From JBMZCV01 sp049613665 (GTDB lineage Bacteria; Bacteroidota; Bacteroidia; Chitinophagales; UBA2359): a DNA stretch of 8,620 nucleotides. The stretch lies in contig JBMZCV010000201.1 in the NCBI GenBank assembly GCA_049613665.1, positions 1 through 8,620 of the forward strand, given 5' to 3'. Below, piece after piece: positions 1-7,400 of the stretch; position 1 is the stretch's first letter; the number at the start of each line of letters is the position of its first letter. Both the position numbers and the translations under genes were made by a program. A model generated the notes under the pieces. It did no database searches. It was given only the letters and a program-made list of their open reading frames with translations, and was not told where the DNA came from.

Positions 1-52
1 AGTTTAATAACACAAAACAAACAAAATGACTTAATAAGTAACAGGTCTAATA
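1..52. repeat. Left arm of a perfect 52-bp terminal inverted repeat
   Basis: Bases 1-52 are identical to the reverse complement of 8567-8618; the match stops at base 53. The arm is AT-rich and noncoding in appearance. It contains an 11-bp interrupted palindrome, ACTTA-A-TAAGT (29-39), followed by AACAGGTCTAAT. Beyond the arm, toward the window interior, the sequence is AT-rich DNA with no gene for about 120 bases. The match itself is seen directly. Its meaning (end of an insertion sequence, recombination site or assembly overlap) is inference. Confidence 0.97.
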
Positions 53-171
53 TACAATAATAACAAAACTTTCCTTAATTTTTAAAAACAAAACATATCT
101 ATCTTATTCAATAACTCTTGTAAAGCCAAGAATATATTGTTACTTTATTTATTCGCATAATAATTAAAGTT

Positions 172-333
172 CTATTTTTGGAACAAAGCGATAATATTTC
201 TTATCCTACTTATTCTTTTTGGTCTGGGGTTTAATCTAATTTTTTCCTCAGCAAGGCATGATTTTAAAGTTTGACGCATTTGTCTAGCTTGACAATGCGA
301 TAATTTTATTGTTTTTGTTTTCGAGTTAGACAT
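172..333 (-). CDS. Small basic hypothetical protein, 53 aa
   Basis: An ATG at 333-331 opens 53 codons ending in TAG at 174-172. The product starts MSNSKTKTIKLSHCQ and is rich in Lys and Arg (about 15 of 53). A likely amphipathic helix at residues 12-32 is followed by the basic stretch NPRPKRISRIRN. It has no signal peptide or membrane segment. I do not recognise it. Evidence that it is real is modest: the composition looks protein-like and contrasts with the AT-only DNA around it, and an upstream TATTTTTG (389-396, minus strand) could be a -7 box, although no good -33 TTG accompanies it. A small nucleic-acid-binding protein is one possibility, based only on charge. It lies 321 bases downstream of the HTH-like gene on the same strand, too far for a tight operon. 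It could also be a chance ORF. Confidence 0.45.
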   Translation of the reverse strand: MSNSKTKTIKLSHCQARQMRQTLKSCLAEEKIRLNPRPKRISRIRNIIALFQK

Positions 334-654
334 AAGAATTCAAAATAGTTTAGATTTATGATGTAATGGTTTTGTAGTCATGGTTATACAAAAATAAATA
401 TTTTTATATAAATTATGAAAAAAACCATTATGATAAAACAAAACTTGCCTATTTTACTGCATAAATCAATAAAAATAAATACTTTAAATATAAATACTAT
501 TATCCGTTGATAATCAAGCACTTATGTCTTTTTATTTGTGCAAACAATCAAGGCTATTTTTTTTTAATAAAGCTAAACTCTTTATAAAGTAAAAGTATAT
601 TCGAGAAATACAAAAACTGAAATATGCTTTTGTTGCTATTAAAACTAAATACTT
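334..654. other. AT-rich intergenic stretch without a convincing gene
   Basis: These 321 bases hold no ORF with protein-like composition on either strand. Minor structures are seen: a 10-bp inverted repeat TAATGGTTTT / AAAACCATTA (364-373 and 421-430, 47-base spacer), a 10-bp palindrome CTTTATAAAG (580-589) and a run of nine T (557-565). None forms a clear intrinsic terminator for the minus-strand gene ending at 655. The 119 bases at 53-171 are equally empty. Confidence 0.6.
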
Positions 655-1449
655 TTATTCTCGAAGTGGTTGAGGTATATCGCTAAAATGCGTAATGCCT
701 GTTGCTCTTTCATAGCCTTCTTTTGCGGCATTATACCTATTAAACCTGCCATTTTTATACTGCAATACTTCGTGATTAGGCAATGTTATGTAATGCATAT
801 TTTCGCTTAAATTTGCCTTTCCTCTTCTCACATCACACCACAATTGTCGCACGACATAGTTTTCGAGCTGCAAACCTTTTTGTATGGCTGCTTCCAAGAA
901 TGGTTCTAAATCGTAGCCTCTATCGACAGCGATTAGCAATAACTCGTCATAAATCTGAAACAAAACAGGCACATAAACATCCCTAATATCGTTGTGTTCG
1001 GTACTCATAACACTCAAAGAGTCAGCCGAAATACTCATCTTGTCGGCTAAATCTTTTATTCTCGTGTTGGCAATTAAACTCAATATCTGTCGGTTTTTCG
1101 CAAACATAACTGTCTTATCTGCCTCACTTATTTTGTCTCTCGTAGTCGGTTTGCCGATATATTGCACGACAGCATTTGGCACATATTGGCGTACATTCAA
1201 GCCTCGTTGTATGGCCAGAGGGATATATTTGCCGATGTCGAAACCCATTTTGAGCAAAGTGGGCAGTATCGTATCGATGCGTTTGAACAGCACAGGCAGC
1301 ACTTTATTCTGCACACGAGTAGGCGATTCTTCCCTCAACATATTGATGATAGCGAGTTTTCGGTAGCCCAAATCGGCTGCGATATGCTTCTGGTGTGTCT
1401 TGATAAAGAAGTGTATCAAGGCTATTTTATCTTCGTTGTTGTATTTCAT
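655..1449 (-). CDS. Hypothetical protein with two internal repeats, each with a putative helix-turn-helix (264 aa)
   Basis: I do not recognise the family. The protein is soluble, with no signal peptide or membrane segment, and consists mainly of two diverged copies of one module at about residues 8-100 and 118-210. Each copy begins with a helix-turn-helix-like stretch (residues 19-40, HQKHIAADLGYRKLAIINML; residues 129-150, TRIKDLADKMSISADSLSVM). A shared block follows in which PVLF, D, L, G-D, AIQ-GL and YV line up: PVLFKRIDTILPTLL with GFDIGKYIPLAIQRGLNVRQYV, and PVLFQIYDELLLIAV with GYDLEPFLEAAIQKGLQLENYV. A basic tail follows (residues 211-264). The frame is open back to 1581, but ATG 1449 is preferred because a promoter-like sequence lies between the two starts and the 44-residue extension has no module similarity. 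The gene is divergent from the 163-aa gene. A DNA-binding regulator is an inference from the HTH-like segments; a structural or phage-related role is not excluded. Confidence 0.8.
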   Translation of the reverse strand: MKYNNEDKIALIHFFIKTHQKHIAADLGYRKLAIINMLREESPTRVQNKVLPVLFKRIDTILPTLLKMGFDIGKYIPLAIQRGLNVRQYVPNAVVQYIGKPTTRDKISEADKTVMFAKNRQILSLIANTRIKDLADKMSISADSLSVMSTEHNDIRDVYVPVLFQIYDELLLIAVDRGYDLEPFLEAAIQKGLQLENYVVRQLWCDVRRGKANLSENMHYITLPNHEVLQYKNGRFNRYNAAKEGYERATGITHFSDIPQPLRE

Positions 1450-1470
1450 ACGCTTGTTTTTGGTTGGAGT

Positions 1471-1502
1471 GTAAAGGTATGAAAAATGTTTTTTATTGGC
1501 AA
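1471..1502 (-). promoter_or_regulatory. Putative Bacteroidota promoter for the HTH-like gene
   Basis: On the minus strand TTG (1502-1500) is followed after 20 bases by TACCTTTA (1479-1472), one base off the Bacteroidota -7 consensus TAnnTTTG. The predicted start of transcription, near 1464, leaves a leader of about 15 bases before ATG 1449. This supports the shorter start of the gene. The same TTG-N20 geometry is found at the divergent promoter. Confidence 0.45.
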
Positions 1503-1524
1503 GTAAGTAGCTAATAAAACGGAC

Positions 1525-1539
1525 TTTAAAGACTTTAAA
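1525..1539. promoter_or_regulatory. 15-bp palindrome in the divergent control region, candidate operator
   Basis: TTTAAAG-A-CTTTAAA is a perfect dyad around a single central base (1532). The same bases can be read as a tandem 9-bp direct repeat, GACTTTAAA twice (1522-1539). It lies between the -33 elements of two back-to-back promoters, about 22 bases from the leftward one and 36 from the rightward one. Binding by the adjacent HTH-like protein is a guess from position and symmetry; AT-rich DNA yields such palindromes by chance fairly often. Confidence 0.35.
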
Positions 1540-1575
1540 TAGTGTATTAAAGTATGGTTTAATTGCTAGAAAGAC

Positions 1576-1606
1576 TTGCACGTTTGAACGGAATAGCTTA
1601 TCTTTG
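1576..1606 (+). promoter_or_regulatory. Putative Bacteroidota promoter for the 163-aa gene
   Basis: TTG (1576-1578), a 20-base spacer and TATCTTTG (1599-1606) match the Bacteroidota -33/-7 pattern exactly at the -7 box (TAnnTTTG). Transcription would begin near 1613, giving a leader of about 50 bases before ATG 1664. A purine-rich AAAGGAAGG lies in that leader but is too far from the ATG to act as a Shine-Dalgarno site. Confidence 0.6.
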
Positions 1607-1663
1607 GAGTGTCATTAATAATAAAGGAAGGCTTATTTTTTAAGCGTAAAAACGATAAACATC

Positions 1664-2155
1664 ATGTATTTAATAGATAATAAATTTTGGAAAGACACTA
1701 CGCCAAACGCTACTGAAATGTCAGATGCAGCAGTACAAAAAGAAAAAGTTTGCGAGATTAACGACTACAAATTCACGAGAGAAAAACTCGCTACCTTGCA
1801 AAACATCAAAGAGCTGCACATGAATGATGGTAATTATTTTGATACTAGAAAAATTCCATATTTGCCGAAATTAGAGCTTGTTGACCATTTTGATAGCGAA
1901 ATTACAGACTTGAATTATCTGTGGCAATACATCAACAAAGGGCATCGCTTGAAAATCTTAATCAGTGATTATACTTTTGGCACTTTATTGATACGAAAAT
2001 ACCGCAGGGGTTTGAGCGATGCCATGAAAGCGAAATACGAGACTGAATTTGAATGCACTTTGACAGATATTAGCCTTATCAAAGTGTTGGGTTTGGGTAC
2101 TGAAATTTTGGTAGTGGGGCCTGTTTTTGGTTTTGATTTGAAGGTGGAGAGGTAG
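1664..2155 (+). CDS. Hypothetical protein with weak leucine-rich-repeat character (163 aa)
   Basis: The ATG at 1664 is the first start after a good promoter-like sequence, and the frame closes with TAG at 2153-2155. No signal peptide or membrane segment is seen, so a cytoplasmic protein is likely. Residues 42-92 have a leucine-rich-repeat rhythm: LATLQNIKELHMNDG, then IPYLPKLELVDHF, then ITDLNYLWQYI. There are two or three irregular units at most, so membership of the LRR superfamily is only a possibility. The middle (residues 93-130) is basic and the C-terminus (residues 131-163) is hydrophobic and beta-like. I do not recognise the family. It stands alone on the plus strand, divergent from the HTH-like gene and convergent with a T9SS cargo gene. 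It may be controlled by the former, which is inference from position. Confidence 0.75.
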   Translation: MYLIDNKFWKDTTPNATEMSDAAVQKEKVCEINDYKFTREKLATLQNIKELHMNDGNYFDTRKIPYLPKLELVDHFDSEITDLNYLWQYINKGHRLKILISDYTFGTLLIRKYRRGLSDAMKAKYETEFECTLTDISLIKVLGLGTEILVVGPVFGFDLKVER

Positions 2156-2186
2156 GGGAATATAAAGGGAGGCTAGTCGAAAGGCA

Positions 2187-2236
2187 ATTTAAACATACAA
2201 TGACCGAAACACCTTGAGGACATTGTATGTTTAAAT
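2187..2236. terminator. Long perfect hairpin between convergent genes, possible bidirectional terminator
   Basis: ATTTAAACATACAATG (2187-2202) pairs perfectly with CATTGTATGTTTAAAT (2221-2236), a 16-bp stem with an 18-base loop that itself contains a small CCT-TG-AGG hairpin. It sits 31 bases after the stop of the plus-strand gene and 29 bases after the stop of the minus-strand gene, the expected place for a shared terminator. Neither side has a U-tract after the stem and the stem is AT-rich, so it is not a canonical intrinsic terminator. A 3'-end-protecting structure or a recombination site are alternatives. Confidence 0.5.
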
Positions 2237-2265
2237 GGTATTGAGCAATTAAAAACATATTGTCT

Positions 2266-4212
2266 CTATTGTTTCGTAAACCGTTTCACAACAGTATCCC
2301 CTTCATTTTTAAACTGCAAAAAATAACTTCCAATAGGCAAAGCAGAAATATTAATTTCATTTGTAAAACCTTGCTCTAGCACTTTTTCGCCCAAAACATT
2401 GAAAACGCTCATTGTTGTTTTGTCATTTTGATGAAAAATATCAGTTTCTATCTGTAAAAAATCAGAGGCTGGATTTGGAAATAAATGTATTTGATTGGCT
2501 AATAAATTGTTGTTTTCTGAAATGCCTACGCCATCAACTAAAATATCTTGTGTGTAAACACTTGTATCGTTGCACAAAATAAGGCTTAAAGAAATGTTGT
2601 AATGTCCATTTTGAGCAAATTGATGTGTAGGAAATTGCTCATTGCTAGTTGTGCTATCGCCAAAATGCCATAGAAAAGCGGCATCGTGATAGCTTTCGGT
2701 AGGCGAAAAACTATAAAGACCAATATCTTCATTGGTAAACGAAAAATCGGCAGTAGCGTTTTGTGTGCCAATACAATATGTTTTTTTGATAATGCTCGTA
2801 TCAGTGCAAACAATACCTTTCAAAGTAACGGTATATTGCCCAGCTTGTACATACTCATGAGTAATAGTTTCGTAGTTTTCTGTCATTATGACTTCTGAAT
2901 TATCATCAAAATCCCAAACAAAAAAGCCGCCATCAATGCTATCTGGATATACATATAGGCTTTCGTTGAGGAAAGAAACGAAGCCGTCTTCTATTTCATA
3001 ATCGAAAGCGGCTTGCGGTTCTGTGAGTAAGCCCATACAATTCATTTTGACGACGTAAACATCTGCACCATCTGTATTGCTTTCAGTGCGGCCACACATC
3101 ACAAAACCACCATCTAAAGCTTCAATAATATCATAACCATAATCATTATCTTCGCCACCGTATTGCCGCCGCCACATAAAATTGCCATCTTTGTCAAGTT
3201 TCAAGATTTGAGCATTTAGGTCGTCAGTGTTATTATCAGGATTATTATTGCCTGAAAACACATAACTACTATCTGGAAGTTGTACTACTGATTCAATAAA
3301 ATGATTAAAATAATAGTCATCTATTGGAGTATGAGTAAGATGACCATTTTCGTCAAAGAATAAAATAACACTATATATATCCCCATTATTCACTTTTTGA
3401 CTCCCAAAAACTAAAAAACCACCTTCTTTTCGTAAAATAAATTTGCCAGCATTTTCATTACTTCCCCAATCATAGACAGTATCCCAGATAGCTGTACCCA
3501 TTTCGTCTATCTTGGCCAAAAGAACATCGCCTGTTGAGTTGAAAAACGAACCACCAACAGTACCTAATATATAATATCCACTACTATCAGGGGCTGGAAT
3601 GAAATCATATATTAAGCCTCTTCCTTGATAATTGTCATAAACTTTGTCCCATTCTTGGTCTCCTTGAGCATTGAGTTTGACGAGATAGGGGAAAATACCC
3701 GGCTCGCCACCGCCTGTATAAATCTCACCGCCTAAGAAATAACCGCTATCAAAAGTGCGGCAGCAGGAATACATAATATTTAATATTTCATCATTGCCTA
3801 CTGTATCTGCTTGAAAAGCAATACCTTGTTCATTTGTCATAATATAATAAGCCCTTGCACTACCCTGAATATTAGGATCGTTTGCAGCTCCAGCTATAAA
3901 AAAACCATCTTCTGTTTTTATCATTTCTCGCATACTTCCATTGTAGTTTGGTTCTAAGCTTAAATGCCTATTTACAGGATAATTGTTGCCATATTTATCT
4001 ATTTCGATAGAATAAGAATACCAATCGTATAATATGCTATCTTTTGCTTGGCCAGATATGACATAATTGTTTTGATTATTTGGCAATATTCTACGTCCAT
4101 TTTGTATAAAATCCCATGCATATTGTGTTTCAAAATATTTTTCTTGGGCGTTTGAGTAATTTTCGTTTATACAAAAAAACAAGATAATTAAAACTAAATG
4201 TATTTTTTTCAT
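2266..4212 (-). CDS. T9SS-secreted protein with propeller-like repeats and two PKD domains (648 aa)
   Basis: ATG 4212 gives a classic signal peptide: MKK, a hydrophobic core IHLVLIILFF and a likely cleavage after SNAQ at residue 23. The frame extends to a TTG at 4254, but that adds residues upstream of the MKK and runs through a terminator stem, so it is rejected. Residues 35-390 hold repeated blades of the type DGGF..G, then DVYVVKMN or YLVKLNAQGDQEWDKVY (for example 170-192, 228-247, 334-351), suggesting a beta-propeller. PKD-like domains follow at about 400-480 (VWDFDDNSE, HEYVQAGQYTVTL) and 486-558 (LWHFGDST, HQFAQNGHYNISL). The last 75 residues are a T9SS type A sorting domain (LFPNPASDFLQIE, VFNVLGEKV, LPIGSYFLQF). 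The protein should be exported, passed through the outer membrane by T9SS and released or anchored at the surface. No catalytic residues are evident, so a binding or structural role is inferred. It lies downstream of another T9SS gene on the same strand but behind a terminator. Confidence 0.92.
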   Translation of the reverse strand: MKKIHLVLIILFFCINENYSNAQEKYFETQYAWDFIQNGRRILPNNQNNYVISGQAKDSILYDWYSYSIEIDKYGNNYPVNRHLSLEPNYNGSMREMIKTEDGFFIAGAANDPNIQGSARAYYIMTNEQGIAFQADTVGNDEILNIMYSCCRTFDSGYFLGGEIYTGGGEPGIFPYLVKLNAQGDQEWDKVYDNYQGRGLIYDFIPAPDSSGYYILGTVGGSFFNSTGDVLLAKIDEMGTAIWDTVYDWGSNENAGKFILRKEGGFLVFGSQKVNNGDIYSVILFFDENGHLTHTPIDDYYFNHFIESVVQLPDSSYVFSGNNNPDNNTDDLNAQILKLDKDGNFMWRRQYGGEDNDYGYDIIEALDGGFVMCGRTESNTDGADVYVVKMNCMGLLTEPQAAFDYEIEDGFVSFLNESLYVYPDSIDGGFFVWDFDDNSEVIMTENYETITHEYVQAGQYTVTLKGIVCTDTSIIKKTYCIGTQNATADFSFTNEDIGLYSFSPTESYHDAAFLWHFGDSTTSNEQFPTHQFAQNGHYNISLSLILCNDTSVYTQDILVDGVGISENNNLLANQIHLFPNPASDFLQIETDIFHQNDKTTMSVFNVLGEKVLEQGFTNEINISALPIGSYFLQFKNEGDTVVKRFTKQ

Positions 4213-4232
4213 GGTTTCTATTTTTTTAAGAA

Positions 4233-4268
4233 AAAGGCAGTATCTCTTTTTCAAAAAATACTGCCTTT
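4233..4268 (-). terminator. Intrinsic terminator after the giant T9SS gene
   Basis: On the minus strand AAAGGCAGTAT (4268-4258) pairs with ATACTGCCTTT (4243-4233) around a 14-base loop, with an inner TTTTT/AAAAA extension possible. The stem is followed by TTTTTCTT, a good U-tract. It lies about 170 bases beyond the stop of the giant gene and only about 20 bases before ATG 4212 of the next gene. Most transcripts from the giant gene should end here, unless it works as an attenuator for the downstream gene. No clear promoter for that gene is seen between the stem and the ATG. Confidence 0.8.
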
Positions 4269-4305
4269 GGGTGTTTAAATTATTTTTGTCTGTTTATCAT
4301 GCTAG

Positions 4306-4427
4306 ACTGCTTCGTACCTCACAGTGACAAAATTGAGATAAAAACTTATTCAACTGCTTCGTGCCTTCGCAGTGACAAAATTGGCATCAAAACTTATTCA
4401 ACTGCTTCGTGCCTCGTAGTGACAAAA
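4306..4427. repeat. Three tandem copies of a 47-48-bp intergenic repeat
   Basis: Copies begin at 4306, 4353 and 4401 with ACTGCTTCGT, followed by CCT, AGTGACAAAA and, in the first two, TTG..AT.AAAACTTATTCA. The third copy is cut short after GTGACAAAA at about 4427, 11 bases before the stop codon of the giant gene. Each copy can fold weakly through ACTGC and GCAGT (perfect in copy 2). Read on the minus strand the core is TGTCACTGCGAAGGCACGAAGCAGT, given here as TGTCACTGCGAAGG then CACGAAGCAGT. This resembles, from memory, a dispersed GCGAGGCACGAAGC-type intergenic repeat seen in several bacterial genomes. Spacing and near-identity of the whole unit rule out a CRISPR. Confidence 0.85.
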
Positions 4428-4438
4428 AAGGGGAAACA

Positions 4439-7400
4439 TTACCAAACCATAAATTTCTCTATGCTTTGTTGTGTTCCGTTGTCTATCGTTAAGAAATAAT
4501 AGCCTGTTTGCAGTTTATCTAGTTGTAACAATATATTATTTTCGCCTTGTTTGCTCTCAAAATCTTGTTGCAAAACCGTTTTGCCTAAAATATCTGTGAT
4601 ACTAAGCTGTATGTTTTCGGTTTCAAAACTCGTGAAAGTAATGTGCAGTTCATCTTTTGCTGGGTTTGGATATAAGTTTATATCAACAAAATAGTTTTCT
4701 GTTTCGCTTACAAAAGGATCGTTTGCTATATTATAATCACTATTTTTGCAAGAAGGTGTCGTAAAGTCTGCAATATCGGCATAAACTGTCCAAACGCCAT
4801 CACATTTTGTTTTGACACTCCATTGATAAGTCGTATTGGTTTGCAAACCACTTGTAAAAGTGCGGAAAGTATTTTGCGTTTCAGGGAATACTTTTACTGC
4901 ACCATCTAGCTTGCGGCCAGCTAAGATATAAGCTTCGGCATCTGGCATAGCGTCCCAATTTAGCGTTACGCTATTGCAAGAAAGATTTGTTTTATTTAGA
5001 TTTGTCGGTACTCCACAAGTTGCTACTATGATATCTGGATTAGGAAAAGCTATATTAATCGGAAATTCGTAGCCTTTCACTAAGCCTAATATGGCTTGAG
5101 CAGTATAGGCACTCGGATAAGTTGTTTGTGCAATAGCCAATAAATCGGCTACTTGTTTACCATTGATATCAAAAATACTTTTGTTTTCTACTTGCAAATT
5201 GTATTGCATATTAACAATATAATGATAATATTGTTCTTCTATAGTATTTTGTGGATAAAGTGCTAGTTTTTCGGCCGCTTTACTCAAATTGTTCACTTGC
5301 AAATTAAGTTCAATAGCATAAGCTAAAGACAAAGTGCTATTGACAGCATCTAATAAATTGTTGGCACTATCTATTCTAGCCGTATTCCAATCATTTTGAC
5401 TAGCAAAATGCTGCATCCACAACATAATTTGTCTATCCTTTTCGGTATCATCAACAATCATCGGTATTTGTTCAATACTGAAAAATTGTAAACAACTATT
5501 TTGAGTGTTTGCACAATCTACTAAATTACTCAGACCATCATAATTGGGATTATGACTTCTCGAAGTAGCTTCAATATCGTGATACTCAAATTGTTCGAAG
5601 CCTACTGCTGCATTAGGTTCTAGGTAAATGTCTAAATGACCGCTTACATTGCTGAAAAAAGTATTGCCAGCAGCGTATTGTAAATTTGGAGGCCCTTCAC
5701 AATTTCCTTGTTTTGCAAGCTGATGTGGTAAACTTGGCGTATAGTTGTAGCTAGGCTCATTTTCAGCTTCAGAGATACCTACATGAATGGCATCATTTTC
5801 ATAAAAGAGAAATTGATTTTGGCAGGTAAATACATTTTCGTTGTTTTCTAAGGCATATAAGCCGTATTGGTTGCCTTCTAATGTATTATCAGAGATAGTA
5901 CCACCATTGGACTTGACATTATTAATAATAACAATTCCATGTTCTGGGGCAGGCACGCCATTAAAGTTTCCCCATATATTGCCACTAAGATCAAATTTTG
6001 TGTTTCTCATTAAAATGCCTATATGGTCAAATATCTCATCATCAAAAATACAGTCATAGCCAGTAAGAGATGGACAATCGCCTTTGAAGGAGTTTTGAAA
6101 AATACGATGACTTGCGTAATTTTGAGCTTGTATGCCTATTTGGCAACAGCAATATTCAGAATCCATAACAAGATTGGAGTTATTTAGATTATTGAAAGAT
6201 GTGCCTACAATACAAGATTGAAAAAATGAATTATATATTGAAACAACGCCAGACTTTGGCAAATAAGTCCTAATGCCAAAACGCATATTTCTAAAAATAC
6301 AAGCATTGCTTACATTAATGGCAGCTTGAGCGCCTATCGCCTCAATACCAGCTTCGCCTATTACTTGAGGATTTTGTAAATCTTCATCATATTGTAGTGA
6401 TAAAGGATAGGGAAATTCATTATTGTTTGCTTCACAAGTAAATAATGTTTCTTTTATTGAGGCTGCCCTTCTAGCAAAACTGAGGTTTATACCATGAAAA
6501 CAATTAAGAAAATTAGCATTATTTACGGATACCGTTCCACCGCCAATTTCGTCAGGCGAAGTATAATCAATTAGATTAATATTATTTGTTATATCTGGAA
6601 AAATAAGTGGTGTAAAACTTTCTCCCCAAGATAGTAAAGGGCTATATGGTTCTAATACAGCACCAATATTATAAATATCATAAATAGGCAAATCAAGGGT
6701 AGCTAGTCCTATTAACGCACTATTTATTTCAGTTCCATTATTGATTGTGATAGAATTGTTATCTGCATTATCTAAAATAGGGCCTATCAAACGAATACCT
6801 TGCCACATCGTTTTACAAGCAGTATTTCCAGTAAAAGAACAACTACTTAAAGTTAAGTCAGCAGTAGGTTCTATCACAATTCTTCCATTAGGGCCAAATT
6901 CAATGTGCATATCATTAATTGTAATATTACAGCCAGCCGTAATTCTGATAGTGCCATTGATATATACAGGGTTAGCTGAATGCCCACTATAATTGCTACC
7001 ATCGAAAAAAGGATTGATATTTATATCAACATTAAAAGTTGGCATCCAAGTTGCGGTGATATTTTCTGGCAGAATAAAATCATTAGTAATTTCAATATCA
7101 CATTCTTCGGTAGGATTGACAATAGGTATATTTGTTCCATCACCACAAAATACAGCATAAGGTATAGCATTATTGCCAGAACCAATAGTGACAGCAGCAC
7201 AATCAGAAGTTTCACAAGCTCCATCTTCTAAAACAACACTTACACAGTTTTCTAACTCACTACAAGACACATCTTCAGCTATCATAGCTTCGTACTGAAA
7301 TGTTTGAGAAATATTACCTCCCAAACTAATAGGAGTAAGGAAAGAAATTGTTTTAGACTCACCATCATAATTTAATTCAGGCGAGTTAATAGCACTTTCG

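Noticed and set aside
591..665. Hairpin terminator after the HTH-like gene (AAAAGTAT/ATACTTTT and TTCGAGAA/TTCTCGAA)
   Set aside because: The two pairs of short complementary blocks are in an order that cannot nest into one stem, and no U-tract follows.
783..1482. Three overlapping plus-strand ORFs (783-986, 992-1366, 1162-1482)
   Set aside because: They are antisense to the HTH-like gene, have unlikely compositions and no promoter or domain support.
1450..1581. 44-residue N-terminal extension of the HTH-like protein up to ATG 1581
   Set aside because: It would run through both a promoter-like sequence and the palindrome of the divergent control region, and the extension shares nothing with the repeat modules. 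ATG 1449 fits the promoter spacing better.
4213..4254. TTG start at 4254 for the propeller/PKD protein
   Set aside because: It lies in the terminator hairpin loop and adds 14 residues before an ideal MKK signal peptide beginning at ATG 4212.
4306..4427. CRISPR array
   Set aside because: Only three units, and the whole 47-48-bp unit is conserved, with no unique spacers and no cas gene.
4299..4499. Plus-strand ORF of 66 codons
   Set aside because: Its sequence is a translation of the tandem repeat plus the antisense of the giant gene's end; the periodic peptide reflects the repeats, not selection for protein.
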